64,000 nt of DNA from Gordonibacter massiliensis (ex Traore et al. 2017) (lineage in GTDB: Bacteria; Actinomycetota; Coriobacteriia; Coriobacteriales; Eggerthellaceae), in assembly GCA_900170005.1 (NCBI GenBank), contig LT827128.1:620001-684000 (forward strand), written 5' to 3'. The notes under the pieces were generated by a model. That model was not told the origin of the DNA, searched no databases, and worked only from the letters and a program-made list of their open reading frames with translations. The position numbers were made by a program, and so were the translations under genes. Below are positions 1-8,981 of the stretch, piece by piece. The stretch's first letter is position 1, and the number at the start of each line of letters is the position of its first letter.

Positions 1-293
1 CCCGTGGTGGTGATAACGTTTCCGCAGGCGGGGCATACGCGGAAGGCCGTGCGTTTCATGGTGCCTCCTTGGCGTTCGTCGGGAGCGAGGGCGCCGGCGA
101 GCAGCGTTTCGACCGTGGTGCCCAGCTCGTCGGCGAGCGCGGGCAGAAGCGACACGTCGGGGCATCCGCCGCCCCGCTCCCACTTCGAAACCGCCTTGTC
201 GCCCACGCCCACGCGCGCGGCCAGCTGGAGCTGCGTGAGCCCGCGCTCTTCGCGCAAGGATCGGATGAGCGCTCCGGTGCGCTTGGTGTCCAT
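1..293 (-). CDS. XRE-family helix-turn-helix regulator (3' end outside window)
   Basis: The gene starts with ATG at 293 and runs off the left edge, so only the first 97 codons are visible. Residues about 6-60 form a Cro/C1-type HTH (IRSLREERGLTQLQLAARVG, then KAVSKWERG), the usual XRE DNA-binding fold. After the HTH the chain reads MKRTAFRVCPACGNVI, whose CPAC pair suggests a zinc ribbon continuing outside the window. XRE proteins with a C-terminal ribbon are usually small cytoplasmic repressors; the target is unknown. Other frames here are open, but only this one gives a recognisable domain. Confidence 0.8.
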   Translation of the reverse strand, partial: MDTKRTGALIRSLREERGLTQLQLAARVGVGDKAVSKWERGGGCPDVSLLPALADELGTTVETLLAGALAPDERQGGTMKRTAFRVCPACGNVITTT

Positions 294-392
294 CGGTCTT
301 CCTCTCGTTCGGTTGGCGTGCCGTCCACGATACGCGACCCGAACGCCGCGTGCAATGAACGCTCCGTAGAGTCGGGGAGGGGGGCGGGTTCC

Positions 393-1223
393 CTAAGGGA
401 GCGGCTGGCAGGCGGGGCAGTAGTACACGCTGCCGCCCAGGTAGGGCTTCTTCTCGATCTCGCCGTGGCAGATGGGGCAGCCGTTCCTCCAGGTTTGCGC
501 CGACAGGATGCAGCGGTAGCCGCCCGGCTGGCCGTACAGGTCGCGCTCCACGTCGCGCCCGCCTTGCTCCGCCATGGCGGCCAGCGTGTTCTTCATGGCG
601 CGGAACAGGCGCGCGAGGTCGGCGTCGGAAAGCGCGTTCACCTTGGTTTTGGGGTTCAGGCGCGCGTTGAACAGGATGTCTTGCAGCACGCCGTTGCCGA
701 TGCCCGGGATGTGCTGCTCGGTGGCGAGCAGGGCCTTCACGCTCGCGCTTGGCGGCGCGGACGCGGCGAGGGCGCGGAACGCCGCCTCGTCGTAGGCGTC
801 CGAGAGCACGGGCGTGGCATTGCGGGCGGCCACGTAGTACTCGTCGTCGTCGGCGCCCGTGTCGGCTATGAGGAACAGGCCGTACATGGAGGCCGTGCAC
901 GCCAGGTGCGATCCGTCGTCGAACGCGAGCAGCAGCTGGTGCTTGGCGGGGACGGCCTCGCCCGGCGCGAGGTAGCGTGCCCTCACGCCTTCGCGCAGAA
1001 GCAGCGTCATGCCGTCGTCCAGGGGAAGCTCCACGTAGGGGCCGGTCGCCTTGGCGGCCTCGATGCGCCGGCCGTCCAAGCGCGCGCCGTAAGTGGCGGG
1101 GTCGCCCGTGAAGAACGCGAACTTGTGCGGGGAGGCGTTCGCCACGGCGTCCACGACGGTGCGGCCGACCAGGACGTCCGACATCTGGCGGGCAAGGGTC
1201 AGGGCTTCGGGCAGCTCGATCAT
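393..1223 (-). CDS. Fpg/Nei-family DNA glycosylase-like protein with atypical N-terminus
   Basis: A 276-residue protein with the Fpg/Nei layout: N-terminal MIELPEA, a helix-two-turn-helix region (GIGNGVLQDILFNARLNPKTKV, about residues 170-190) and a C-terminal zinc finger with two CxxC pairs (CPIC and CPAC). The family excises oxidised bases and nicks abasic sites. In Fpg and Nei the nucleophile is Pro2 after Met removal; here residue 2 is Ile, while Glu3 and the LPE motif remain. The activity may therefore be altered or absent. The start at 1223 places the family motif at the N-terminus and has GGAG upstream; an in-frame start 20 codons earlier adds only basic sequence. Confidence 0.85.
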   Translation of the reverse strand: MIELPEALTLARQMSDVLVGRTVVDAVANASPHKFAFFTGDPATYGARLDGRRIEAAKATGPYVELPLDDGMTLLLREGVRARYLAPGEAVPAKHQLLLAFDDGSHLACTASMYGLFLIADTGADDDEYYVAARNATPVLSDAYDEAAFRALAASAPPSASVKALLATEQHIPGIGNGVLQDILFNARLNPKTKVNALSDADLARLFRAMKNTLAAMAEQGGRDVERDLYGQPGGYRCILSAQTWRNGCPICHGEIEKKPYLGGSVYYCPACQPLP

Positions 1224-1299
1224 GGGACGCTCCTTCGCTCGGATGCCGCGGCGCTCGCGGCCGCGCTGCCGCAAGTATAGCAAAGGGGACGGGCTTTTC

Positions 1300-1839
1300 T
1301 CAGCAGCGGCGCGCCTCAGCCTTTTTCACGCGTTCCACGAGGAAGTCGCGCACGTTGTCGCGGTCGATGTCGAGCGACACGGAAAGCTCGTCGCACAGCA
1401 GGTTCTCGGCCAGGTCGAAGTACTTCTTGTCCGTGGCGGTGATCTGGCGCCCCGCGCCGGTGCGGCGCGCGGTGCGCTCGTGGACGGACTTCATGATGGG
1501 GACGAGGTCCTGGGGTGCGAACGTCTTGAGGCATTTATCGTACTCCTCTTTGATGCGGCGTTCGAGCAGCGTGGGCGTGTTCGCGCCCGGTTTGAGCGCT
1601 TCCTCGTCGATGGGCTCGGCGTCGGCGATGGAGTCGATGAGCGCGAGCGCTTCCTTGCGCGACATAGCGGGGCGCAGTGTGGGCGGTTCGGCCTCGTCTG
1701 CGGCTACGAACAGCTTGAGGGAGTTCTCGAACAGCGCGTGCAGCTCGAAGTAGTCCTTGCCTTCGAAGTACGCCTCGCGGACGGCGGCGACCTCGCAGAC
1801 GTGATGGCGGTAGACGACGATATCTCCAGGTGAAACCAT
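1300..1839 (-). CDS. CarD-family transcriptional regulator
   Basis: A 179-residue protein beginning MVSPGDIVVYRHHVCEVAAV, the RNA-polymerase-interacting (Tudor-like) domain of CarD/CdnL, followed by a helical C-terminal half (about residues 60-179) that in the family contacts promoter DNA. CarD proteins bind the RNAP beta subunit and stabilise open complexes, often at rRNA and stress promoters. Start at 1839 is preceded by GGAGG; an in-frame start 30 codons upstream would put non-family sequence before the domain. It appears monocistronic, with a GC-rich non-coding stretch upstream. Confidence 0.88.
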   Translation of the reverse strand: MVSPGDIVVYRHHVCEVAAVREAYFEGKDYFELHALFENSLKLFVAADEAEPPTLRPAMSRKEALALIDSIADAEPIDEEALKPGANTPTLLERRIKEEYDKCLKTFAPQDLVPIMKSVHERTARRTGAGRQITATDKKYFDLAENLLCDELSVSLDIDRDNVRDFLVERVKKAEARRC

Positions 1840-2025
1840 GGCGGCCTCCGATGCGCTCAGGTGGGGAAACGGTTGTGCGATTCCATAGCGTCGGAAGTGC
1901 GGCGCAGATCGGCACCTCGATTGTACCACCCGGAGCGGACGCGCCGCGCAAGTCGGTTCGGCGAACGGCGTAGCGGCGCGCGGGCGGCCGCGCCGAGGCG
2001 TTCGGCGCCAGCGCGGCAGCCGGTC

Positions 2026-2067
2026 GGCTCGAGGCGCGGTCTTGCCGCGAGCGTCGCGCCTCGAGCC
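2026..2067. repeat. Perfect 13-bp inverted repeat
   Basis: Arms GGCTCGAGGCGCG (2026-2038) and CGCGCCTCGAGCC (2055-2067) pair perfectly over a 16-nt loop. It lies downstream of the PPOX/ferredoxin gene (which ends at 2182 on the minus strand) and upstream of CarD. It could be a T-less terminator of the former or a protein-binding dyad. Confidence 0.6.
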
Positions 2068-2085
2068 GATGGATGCGTTTCCTGG

Positions 2086-2117
2086 GCCGACGGCGCGTCG
2101 TGCCGACGGCGCGTCGT
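2086..2117. repeat. 16-bp perfect tandem duplication
   Basis: GCCGACGGCGCGTCGT occurs twice with no spacer (2086-2101 and 2102-2117). It is intergenic and next to the 13-bp inverted repeat. Confidence 0.75.
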
Positions 2118-2181
2118 CGCGGCTCGCGTTCAGCGGATGGCGAGGGGCCGGGGCCGATGGGGCCGGGCTGGCCGAGGGCGC

Positions 2182-2865
2182 TTAGCGGCGCGGGAGGCCC
2201 TTGCCCGCCACGGCGTGCGCGGGGCAGACGTGGTAGCAGTTGCCGCACTCGTCGCAGCGCTCGCCGAGGATGGCGTAGGGCTCGCCGGGCACGATGGCCT
2301 TGAACGAGCAGGTTTCCAGGCATGAGCCGCACCCTATGCAGGCGTCCGTGATGGAGAGACCGGGCTCCTCGTAGGAATCGCCGCCGAAGGCGAAGCGCTC
2401 GCGGTAAAGTTTGTGGTCGCGGTTCACCATGGCGTAGTCGTAGTCGTACAGCTCGCCGTGGAAGCGGTGCAGCACGAACACGCGCGTCTCGGGGTACTTC
2501 GCGATGTCGTACACGGCCACGTTGAAGTTGCGGTCGTGCGGGGCCTTCGCCTCCACCTCGGCCATCGACAGCTCGCGCACCTCGCCGAAGACGCGCATCT
2601 GGTAGCCGGGCTTGAACAGGGGCAGGTTGTTCTCGTCGAACACCACCTTGGCCTCGGTATGCTCGCCCGACACGGCCAAGCGCCCGCTTTCCTTGAGCTG
2701 GCGGTAGAACGGCTTCACGTCCATGGTGCGCAGGTACAGCCCCTCGTCGTCGCAGGCGAAGAAGTGGGCGATGCGCGACTCGACGCCGCCGCGCCCGTCG
2801 GGCGTGGCGAAGCTGCAGCAGCCTATCTCGTCGAACCGGTCGAAGACGTCTTTGATGGTGAGCAT
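2182..2865 (-). CDS. Pyridoxamine 5'-phosphate oxidase-like flavin domain fused to a 2[4Fe-4S] ferredoxin
   Basis: 227 residues. Residues 1 to about 150 form a PNPOx-like split-barrel flavin-binding fold. The C-terminus (about 160-227) carries two 4Fe-4S motifs, CIGCGSCLETC and CDECGNCYHVCP. Putting a flavin and two clusters in one chain suggests a small soluble electron carrier or reductase; the family has no settled substrate. Start ATG 2865 has a GAAAGGAACC-type site upstream. The gene looks monocistronic. Confidence 0.85.
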   Translation of the reverse strand: MLTIKDVFDRFDEIGCCSFATPDGRGGVESRIAHFFACDDEGLYLRTMDVKPFYRQLKESGRLAVSGEHTEAKVVFDENNLPLFKPGYQMRVFGEVRELSMAEVEAKAPHDRNFNVAVYDIAKYPETRVFVLHRFHGELYDYDYAMVNRDHKLYRERFAFGGDSYEEPGLSITDACIGCGSCLETCSFKAIVPGEPYAILGERCDECGNCYHVCPAHAVAGKGLPRR

Positions 2866-2920
2866 GGGCGGGTTCCTTTCTTTCGTATGTCATGAGCGGA
2901 GGTGACGGAGGCTCCCTATT

Positions 2921-2960
2921 GTCATCCTGAGCGGAGCGCGCAGCGCGTAGTCGAAGGATC
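2921..2960 (+). repeat. Dispersed repeat GTCATCCTGAGCGG...GTCGAAGGATC, copy A
   Basis: A 40-bp element beginning GTCATCCTGAGCGGAGCG and ending AGTCGAAGGATC. It forms an inverted pair with copy B (3004-3043) around a 43-bp centre whose ends also pair (CCGTGCGG/CCGCACGG). Further copies lie at 49526 and 62211. Confidence 0.8.
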
Positions 2961-3003
2961 CCGTGCGGCGCCAGCTGAAAATCTTACCGTTGACACCGCA
3001 CGG

Positions 3004-3043
3004 GATCCTTCGACTCGGGCCTTCGGCCTCCGCTCAGGATGAC
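3004..3043 (-). repeat. Dispersed repeat, copy B (inverted; supplies the end of the ATP-grasp gene)
   Basis: The same element on the minus strand (GATCCTTCGACTC... to CGCTCAGGATGAC). The final residues and TGA stop of the ATP-grasp gene (ending at 3034) fall inside it: codons TTG TCA TCC TGA are the repeat's own GTCATCCTGA. Confidence 0.8.
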
Positions 3044-3909
3044 AAGGGACGTGGTTTTTGCAGCGCGTGCCAGCGGTGGGCGACGGCTTCGGCGTGGGCG
3101 CGCATGAGGTCGAGGTCGAGCAGCTCGGTGCAGTCCTCCGAGACGTTCGACACGGAGTTCGCGTCGATGATGCAGGGGCCGCGGCCGCCCTCGATGACGT
3201 CGAAGCTGCCAAGCTCGATGGAGAGCGCGGCTGAGGCGCGCTCCGCGGCGTCCGTGACCGCGCGGGGAACGTCGGGGTAGCTGGCGTAGGTGGAGCCGAA
3301 GCGGTAGGCCGACAGGCCGTTGCTTGCGACGGACCGCTTGACGACGAGCGCGCAGGCGCCGTCCACCACCTCGACGCGCGTGAGGAAGCCGAGCTCGGGT
3401 TCCACGTACTCTTCCGCGATGAACTCGATGGCGGGAGCCTCGGCCAGAAAAGCCCGGGCTTCTTCGGCGTTGCGCGCGATGGCGGTGCAGGTGGTGCGGC
3501 CGCCGCAGTTCGGCTTGACGACGCAGGGGTAGGAGAGGGCCTCCGGGTCGAGGTCGGCCGGCGTGCCGCAGGCGTGGACGACGGGCGTGACGAGGCCCGC
3601 GGCGGCCAGCGCCTCGGTTGCCAGGCGCTTGTCCACCTCGAAGAAGTGCGCGCGCCCGGGGTTCACGAGCGGGATGCCGCGCTCCTCGGCCGCGCTGATC
3701 AACCGGGGCATGCGCTCGAGCGACGCCTCGTGCCCGCGAAACCGGGCGCTGGCGAACACGCGGCTGACCAGCATCTCGCAGGCGAGCGCTTCCTCCTCGG
3801 CGGTTTCGTCTTCCATGTTCACCAAGCGTGCGGGCGCGCCGCACGCCTCGATCTCGGCTGCCAGCTTGTGGTCGGACCACTCGTCGGACTCGTACAGCAC
3901 GCCTATCAT
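3034..3909 (-). CDS. ATP-grasp family ligase-like protein
   Basis: 291 residues. The N-terminal third is a pre-ATP-grasp fold (MIGVLYESDEWSDHKLAAEI); the rest is an ATP-grasp domain with the nucleotide lysine in YPCVVKPNCGGRTTC, FIAEEYVE for the adenine pocket, and the Mg-binding end DVIEGGRGPCIIDANSVSN. The closest families are RimK-like or D-Ala-D-Ala-ligase-like, which join a carboxylate to an amine using ATP. It starts 85 nt after the amino-acid ABC ATPase on the same strand with GGAGG, so it probably belongs to that MarR-controlled operon and may act on the imported compound. The substrate is unknown. The last residues come from a dispersed repeat, so the natural C-terminus may have been replaced. 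Confidence 0.85.
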   Translation of the reverse strand: MIGVLYESDEWSDHKLAAEIEACGAPARLVNMEDETAEEEALACEMLVSRVFASARFRGHEASLERMPRLISAAEERGIPLVNPGRAHFFEVDKRLATEALAAAGLVTPVVHACGTPADLDPEALSYPCVVKPNCGGRTTCTAIARNAEEARAFLAEAPAIEFIAEEYVEPELGFLTRVEVVDGACALVVKRSVASNGLSAYRFGSTYASYPDVPRAVTDAAERASAALSIELGSFDVIEGGRGPCIIDANSVSNVSEDCTELLDLDLMRAHAEAVAHRWHALQKPRPLSS

Positions 3910-3994
3910 CGGGCGCCTCCGTTCTCGCGATGGCGCTCTCGGCCGATCCCGACCGCCTTGCCCGCCGCAAACGTCGCGGCGACGTGCGCGCCCA

Positions 3995-4718
<724 letters not shown>

Positions 4719-4729
<11 letters not shown>

Positions 4730-5516
4730 AGCCGAACCTCTTCTCGAAGCGCTTGCTCACGAACATGATGGGCAGCGTGAGGCACAGGTACAGCCCGCCC
4801 AGCAGCAAAAAACCGCCGAAGAAGTTGTAGTTCGTGGCCGTGATCTCGCGGACGGTCTGCGTGAGCTCGATGACCGCGATGACGGACAAGAGCGACGAGT
4901 CCTTCACGATGGTGGCGAACTGGCCCGTGAGCGCCGGCAGCGTGCGCGCCACCAGCTGCGGCAGCACCACGTGGCGCACGGTTTGCGCGCGCGTGAAGCC
5001 CACGGCGCGGGCGGCCTCCATCTGGCCCTCGTCGATGGAGAGCAGGCTGCCGCGCACGATCTCGGCTATGTAGGCGCCGGCGAACACGGACAGGATGACG
5101 ATGCCGGCCACCACCTTGTTGTCGATGCCCCAAGCCGTGCCGATGATGTAGTAGAACAGGTAGATCTGCACGAGCAGGGGCGTGCCGCGCACGAGCTTCA
5201 CGTACAGATCGCACAGGTAGCGCACCGGCAGCACGCGCGAGCCCTGCCCCGCGGCCACGGGCACGCCGACGAGCATGCTGATGACGAGGCTCGCCGCCGA
5301 CAGCTCCACCGTGAGCAGGAATCCGTCCGCGATGCGCGTGCGGTACTGCTCCACGAAGTCGAAGTTGAGGGCGATGCCGGCCATGCCGAGCGACAGCCAG
5401 AACACCGCGATCACGATAACGCAGACCAACAGGTAGTTCGCGACGGCTTTGACCGGCGGCGCCGCTTGCTTCGGCGCCGCCGTGAACGGGCGGGACAACA
5501 GAGAGAGAACGTGCAC
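4719..5516 (-). CDS. Amino acid ABC transporter permease
   Basis: 265 residues, with an N-terminal extension and about five membrane spans. The EAA loop (EAARAVGFTRAQTVRHVVLPQ, about residues 166-186) is the coupling site for the ATPase. The fold is BPD_transp_1 of the His/Glu/Gln/Arg-type permeases, which form homodimers. The start is GTG at 5516 with AAAGG upstream. It sits between the binding protein and ATPase genes. Confidence 0.92.
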
Positions 5517-5558
5517 GGCGGGCCTTTCGTCAAACGGTTCGAACGGGGAAGCTGCGGA

Positions 5559-6428
5559 CTACTCGAAGTCGAAGAACCACTTGAAGCCCAGTTCGTCGAA
5601 GGCGGCCTTCTCGGAGGAGAGGTACTTCTCGGTCAGACGGTCGAACTCGCCGTCGGCCTTGCTCTTGGCGATGAACTCGTTGAGCTGGCCCAGCAGCTCG
5701 TCGTTGCCTTTGGCCACGGCGATGCCCCACGACTCGGGGTCCTGGAACGGGATGAACACGGCCTTGGTGGTGTCCGGGTTCTTCTGGTTGTTGCGGTAGA
5801 TGGTGAGCTGGTCGTACAGGAAGCCGTCGGCCTTGCCCTGCACCACTTCCGTCACGCAGGCGCTCTCGTCGGCCAGGCGCACGATCTCGGCTTCTCCCAG
5901 GTTCTTCGTGGCGTACACGTCGCCGGTGGAGCCGGTTTTCACGGCGACCTTCTTGCCGGACTGGTTCAGATCGTCGATGCTGCCGATGCCGGATTGGGCG
6001 TTCGCCAGAATAGCCAGCTGAGCGCTCGCGTAGGGGTCGGAGAAGTCCACCGACTCCTTGCGCGCATCGGTGATGGTGATGGACGACATGAGGCAGTCGG
6101 CCTTGCCGGTTTGCACCATGGGGATAAGGCCGTCGAAGGCGGTGTTCTCGATGACCACGTCGTAGCCGTAGGCGTCGCCGAAGTCCCTCATGAAGTCGAC
6201 GGACACGCCGCTCGGCTCGCCGGCGTCGTCCTTCGTCTCGAACGGGGGATAGGCAAGCTCCATGGCCACGGTGAGGGTTTTGTCCTTGCCGTTGCCGCTG
6301 TTCGTGGGGTTGTCGGAGCCTTCGCTTGGCGACGAGCAAGCGGCAAGCGAGAGGAGTGCGACTGCTGCGAGCGCGAACGCAGCGAGGGTCGCCGCCAAGC
6401 GGCGGGGACGGGCGGGTGAGGTGTTCAT
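5559..6428 (-). CDS. Amino acid ABC transporter substrate-binding lipoprotein
   Basis: 289 residues, SBP family 3. A lipoprotein signal ends in LLSLAACSS (lipobox LAAC, about residue 30), followed by a Gly/Asp/Ser linker. The mature domain begins DKTLTVAMELAYPPFETKDDAG, a typical opening for amino acid receptors. ATG 6428 overlaps the marR stop (ATGA), so the receptor is translationally coupled to its probable regulator; a longer start would place the signal 32 residues inside. The receptor is anchored outside the membrane. The exact amino acid cannot be read from sequence. Confidence 0.92.
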   Translation of the reverse strand: MNTSPARPRRLAATLAAFALAAVALLSLAACSSPSEGSDNPTNSGNGKDKTLTVAMELAYPPFETKDDAGEPSGVSVDFMRDFGDAYGYDVVIENTAFDGLIPMVQTGKADCLMSSITITDARKESVDFSDPYASAQLAILANAQSGIGSIDDLNQSGKKVAVKTGSTGDVYATKNLGEAEIVRLADESACVTEVVQGKADGFLYDQLTIYRNNQKNPDTTKAVFIPFQDPESWGIAVAKGNDELLGQLNEFIAKSKADGEFDRLTEKYLSSEKAAFDELGFKWFFDFE

Positions 6429-6868
6429 GCGGGTTCTCCCTTCAGAGCGGTTTCGAAGTTCTCCTGCATCGTGCGAAGCGTGCGGTCGAAAGCTTCCAGA
6501 TCTTCGGCATCGAGCCCTTGGCATTGCACGGTCGTCAGCGCGTTCGAGATGGAGTCGAAAACGGGCTGGAGCTGGCGGCCCCGATCGGTGAGCTTCACGA
6601 GCACCACGCGCTTGTCCTCGGCCTGCTTCGCGGTGGTCACGTAGCCGCCGGCCGCGAGCTTCTTCACCAGCGCGGTGACGGTGGAGGGGTCTCGGCCGAT
6701 GCGCTGCGCCAGCTCGCTCATGGGCAGCTCGCCGTGCGCGAAGAGCTGCACGAAGATGTCGCCGTGCGACGGCGCGATGCCGTGCAGCCCCTGTTGTTCG
6801 AGCTGCTCGACCAGATAGCGGTTCGCCAGGGCGAGGGTGCGTGCCAGTTGGTTGACGGTGCCGCGCAA
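6425..6868 (-). CDS. MarR-family regulator, first gene of the amino acid ABC operon
   Basis: 147 residues with a winged helix: SELAQRIGRDPSTVTALVKKLAAGG is the recognition region and EDKRVVLVKLTDRG the wing. I choose the TTG start at 6868 because AAGGAGG lies 6 nt before it. The in-frame ATG at 6907 overlaps the -10 box of the promoter at 6903-6931 and so would not be transcribed. A perfect palindrome inside that promoter suggests autorepression and control of the whole operon (marR, binding protein, permease, ATPase, ATP-grasp). The ligand is probably the transported compound or a product (inference). Confidence 0.88.
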   Translation of the reverse strand: MRGTVNQLARTLALANRYLVEQLEQQGLHGIAPSHGDIFVQLFAHGELPMSELAQRIGRDPSTVTALVKKLAAGGYVTTAKQAEDKRVVLVKLTDRGRQLQPVFDSISNALTTVQCQGLDAEDLEAFDRTLRTMQENFETALKGEPA

Positions 6869-6902
6869 GGCGGCCTCCTTTCGATGCGTCGGATGCTCAG
6901 GC

Positions 6903-6931
6903 ATCATACTTTGACATCAAAGTATTGTCAA
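6903..6931 (-). promoter_or_regulatory. marR-ABC operon promoter with embedded palindromic operator
   Basis: On the minus strand, -35 TTGACA (6931-6926), 17-bp spacer, -10 TATGAT (6908-6903). A perfect dyad ATACTTTGA-TG-TCAAAGTAT (6906-6925) fills the spacer and touches the -10, the expected position for MarR repression. The transcript would start near 6896, about 28 nt before the TTG start codon. Confidence 0.85.
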
Positions 6932-7065
6932 GGCTACGACGCAGGGGAAGTATGGCGCGCGGCCGGCCGGTCGGCCTTCGCAGTCGTCTCGTGCGAGGTC
7001 GAACGGGTGCATCGTCGCCCGAAACGGTCGCCTTTGGGCGCAAAACCGACCGTTTCGGGCGGCGA

Positions 7066-7431
7066 TTACTTGTTGGAGGCCGCGCGGGCGGGGCTGTCGT
7101 CGCGGTGACGGTCGCCCCACTCGCACAGCGCGTCGAGGATGGGGATGAGCGAGGTTCCGCGCTCGGACAGGCGGTACTCCACCTTCGGCGGTATCTGCGG
7201 GTACTCGGTGCGCACGACCAAGCCGTCGGCTTCGAGCTCCTTGAGGGAGGAGCTGAGCGTTTTGTACGAGATGGTGGAAATGTAGCGCTTCAACTCGTTG
7301 AAGCGCACGACCTCGAATTCGAAAAGGCAATAGAGGATGGTCATCTTGTACTTGCCGTTGATGAGGGAGAGGGTGTAGCTGAACCCCGTCTCCGCGAACT
7401 TAGCTTCTTCGATGCTTTGGAAGCAGCCCAT
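7066..7431 (-). CDS. HxlR-family transcriptional regulator
   Basis: 121 residues, a single winged-helix HxlR domain: LINGKYKMTILYCLFEFEVVRFNELKRYI, then TLSSSLKELEADGLVVRTEYPQIPPKVEYRLSERG. Cys3 (MGCFQS) occupies the N-terminal position where redox-sensing HxlR members carry a sensor Cys. It is divergent from an FMN reductase, the arrangement seen for YodB-type quinone/thiol sensors. GGAG lies upstream of ATG 7431. Confidence 0.9.
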   Translation of the reverse strand: MGCFQSIEEAKFAETGFSYTLSLINGKYKMTILYCLFEFEVVRFNELKRYISTISYKTLSSSLKELEADGLVVRTEYPQIPPKVEYRLSERGTSLIPILDALCEWGDRHRDDSPARAASNK

Positions 7432-7451
7432 GCAACGCTCTCCTTTTGGTT

Positions 7452-7490
7452 AGTACTGCACTTCGATGTGCGTACTTGTACTTGCTTCCA
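7452..7490. promoter_or_regulatory. Putative HxlR operator between hxlR and the FMN reductase
   Basis: An imperfect dyad AGTACTGCAC...GTGCGTACT (7452-7476) is followed by GTACTTGCTTC (7478-7488). The latter 11-mer recurs at 34328-34338 in the intergenic region of the second HxlR gene of this window, supporting a family recognition element. Promoter boxes are not clear; TTGACA lies on the minus strand near 7508-7513. Confidence 0.5.
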
Positions 7491-7595
7491 CTATAGCGAA
7501 AATAGGGAGTGTCAAGCAAGCGCGCCGCCAAAACGGCGGCGGTGCGCGGGGCGGGGGAATCCGTCCTGCGCTGCTCGGGCGAGAAAGGGAAGACG

Positions 7596-8150
7596 ATGGC
7601 AAGGAAGATCGTGGTATTGAACGGCAGCCCGCGGGCGAAGGGCAACACGGCGGGGTTGGTTGAGGCGTTCGCGCAGGGTGCGCGGGAGGCGGGTGCCGAG
7701 GTGACGCGCTTCGATCTGCAGAAGCTGGACATCCGTCCATGCCTCGGGTGCTTCGGCGGCGGCAAGGACGAGGCGAGCCCCTGCGTGCAAAAGGACGGCA
7801 TGGGCGATATCTACCCCGCGTACCGCGAGGCCGACGTGGTGGTGCTAGCCTCGCCCTTGTACTATTGGACGATATCCGGCCAGCTCAAATGCGCGTTCGA
7901 CCGCCTGTTCGCCGTGGCGGAGTGCAACGAGGACTACGCCAACCCCGTGAAGGAGGCCGTGCTGCTCATGGCCGCCGAGGGCGACGGCTTCGAGGAGAGC
8001 GTGCACTGGTACGACCGCCTGATGGGACGCCTGGGGTGGACGGATCGCGGCAAGGTGCTCGCCGGCGGGGTCATGGACGTCGGCGACATCGCGGGCCATG
8101 CCGAGCTGACGGAAGCGGAAGCGCTCGGCCGCGCCGTGGCTCGGGGGTAG
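7596..8150 (+). CDS. NADPH-dependent FMN reductase / flavodoxin-fold oxidoreductase
   Basis: 184 residues beginning MARKIVVLNGSPRAKGNTAGL, the FMN phosphate loop of the FMN_red family. CLGCFGG (about residue 48) and PCVQKDGM match the cysteine pattern of iron-sulfur-flavoprotein relatives, though a full cluster site is not evident. SPLYYWTISGQLKCAFDR is the second flavin-contact segment. Probable role: NAD(P)H-dependent reduction of quinones or similar electrophiles, under the divergent HxlR regulator. The start at 7596 places the P-loop at the N-terminus; frame-open sequence upstream is not family-like. Confidence 0.88.
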   Translation: MARKIVVLNGSPRAKGNTAGLVEAFAQGAREAGAEVTRFDLQKLDIRPCLGCFGGGKDEASPCVQKDGMGDIYPAYREADVVVLASPLYYWTISGQLKCAFDRLFAVAECNEDYANPVKEAVLLMAAEGDGFEESVHWYDRLMGRLGWTDRGKVLAGGVMDVGDIAGHAELTEAEALGRAVARG

Positions 8151-8207
8151 CGTCGAGGGCGCGCCCTCGAATAATCCGCATCGGAAAGCCCTTGCGCAAC
8201 GAGCGGT

Positions 8208-8840
8208 TCAGGTGCCAAGGGCCTGCGCGATCTCGTCGTACAGGGCGATTCCCCGGTCGGTCAGGTACGGGTAGATCAAATCGTTCAGCCCGTCGTCGAG
8301 TTCGAACGAGGGCATGTCCTCGTCGTAGTAGGACGCGTCGTCCTGTTTCCAGAGAAACGAGACGCTGGCTATCGTGTAGGCGAGCGTCTCGTACTGCGCC
8401 TCCGAGATGTCGGATCGCATGATGCCGGATTCCTTCATCCGCATGAAGCTGGACAGGTAGAACCGGTTGTTCTTCAACCGGAAGTCCCTCATGTTCTCGG
8501 CCACGACGCTCGACTGCTGGCTCAACTCGACAATGTTGCGATAGAAGAACGCGTTGTCCTCCCTGTTACGCTTCGCCTGGCGAAACGATTGCAGGAGCCT
8601 TCGGAGGGCCATCTCGCCGTCGCCCTCGTCGGCCGAGTCGGTGTAGTCGTCCAGGTAATCGGCGTACAGCCCCTCCTGCATCGACAAGATAAGATCTTCC
8701 TTTTGCGGGAAATGGTAGGTGAGGTTTCCTATCGTCGTGCCCGCCGCTTCGGCGATCTCTCTCAACGACACGTTCCGATAGCCCTTCTTCTCGAAGAGCG
8801 CCTTCGCCTGCTCGATGATCTTTTCCTTTGAGTTGGCCAT
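8208..8840 (-). CDS. TetR-family transcriptional regulator
   Basis: 210 residues. The N-terminal TetR HTH reads KIIEQAKALFEKKGYRNVSLREIAEAAGTTIGNLTYHFPQKEDLI (about residues 6-50); the ligand domain follows, with several Met/Phe/Tyr-rich helices. ATG 8840 is preceded by GGAGGAG. The gene is divergent from a flavodoxin_2-type oxidoreductase (9064-9636) across a region containing duplicated palindromes, which are its likely operators. Confidence 0.9.
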   Translation of the reverse strand: MANSKEKIIEQAKALFEKKGYRNVSLREIAEAAGTTIGNLTYHFPQKEDLILSMQEGLYADYLDDYTDSADEGDGEMALRRLLQSFRQAKRNREDNAFFYRNIVELSQQSSVVAENMRDFRLKNNRFYLSSFMRMKESGIMRSDISEAQYETLAYTIASVSFLWKQDDASYYDEDMPSFELDDGLNDLIYPYLTDRGIALYDEIAQALGT

Positions 8841-8981
8841 CGCCTTCGCTCCTCCAACGTGTTTCTCCGGCGCCTCGGTCCGTCGAAGAGGGTCCGCGTC
8901 GCTTGCTTCCCGGTGCGTTTTCAGTTTACCGCACATTGTACTGAAATTGTGTTCCCGCCTGTTTCGATGCCCGTCAGGCCT

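Larger units (their letters stand above)
1840..2181. other. Non-coding gap between CarD and the PPOX/ferredoxin gene
   Basis: About 340 bases of very GC-rich sequence with no convincing gene. It holds a strong inverted repeat and a 16-bp tandem duplication, listed separately. The CarD promoter should lie near its right edge of CarD (about 1840-1950), but no good -10/-35 pair stands out. Confidence 0.6.

Noticed and set aside
6869-6907. Longer marR start at ATG 6907
   Set aside because: This ATG overlaps the -10 box of the operon promoter and would not be in the transcript; TTG 6868 has a strong ribosome site.
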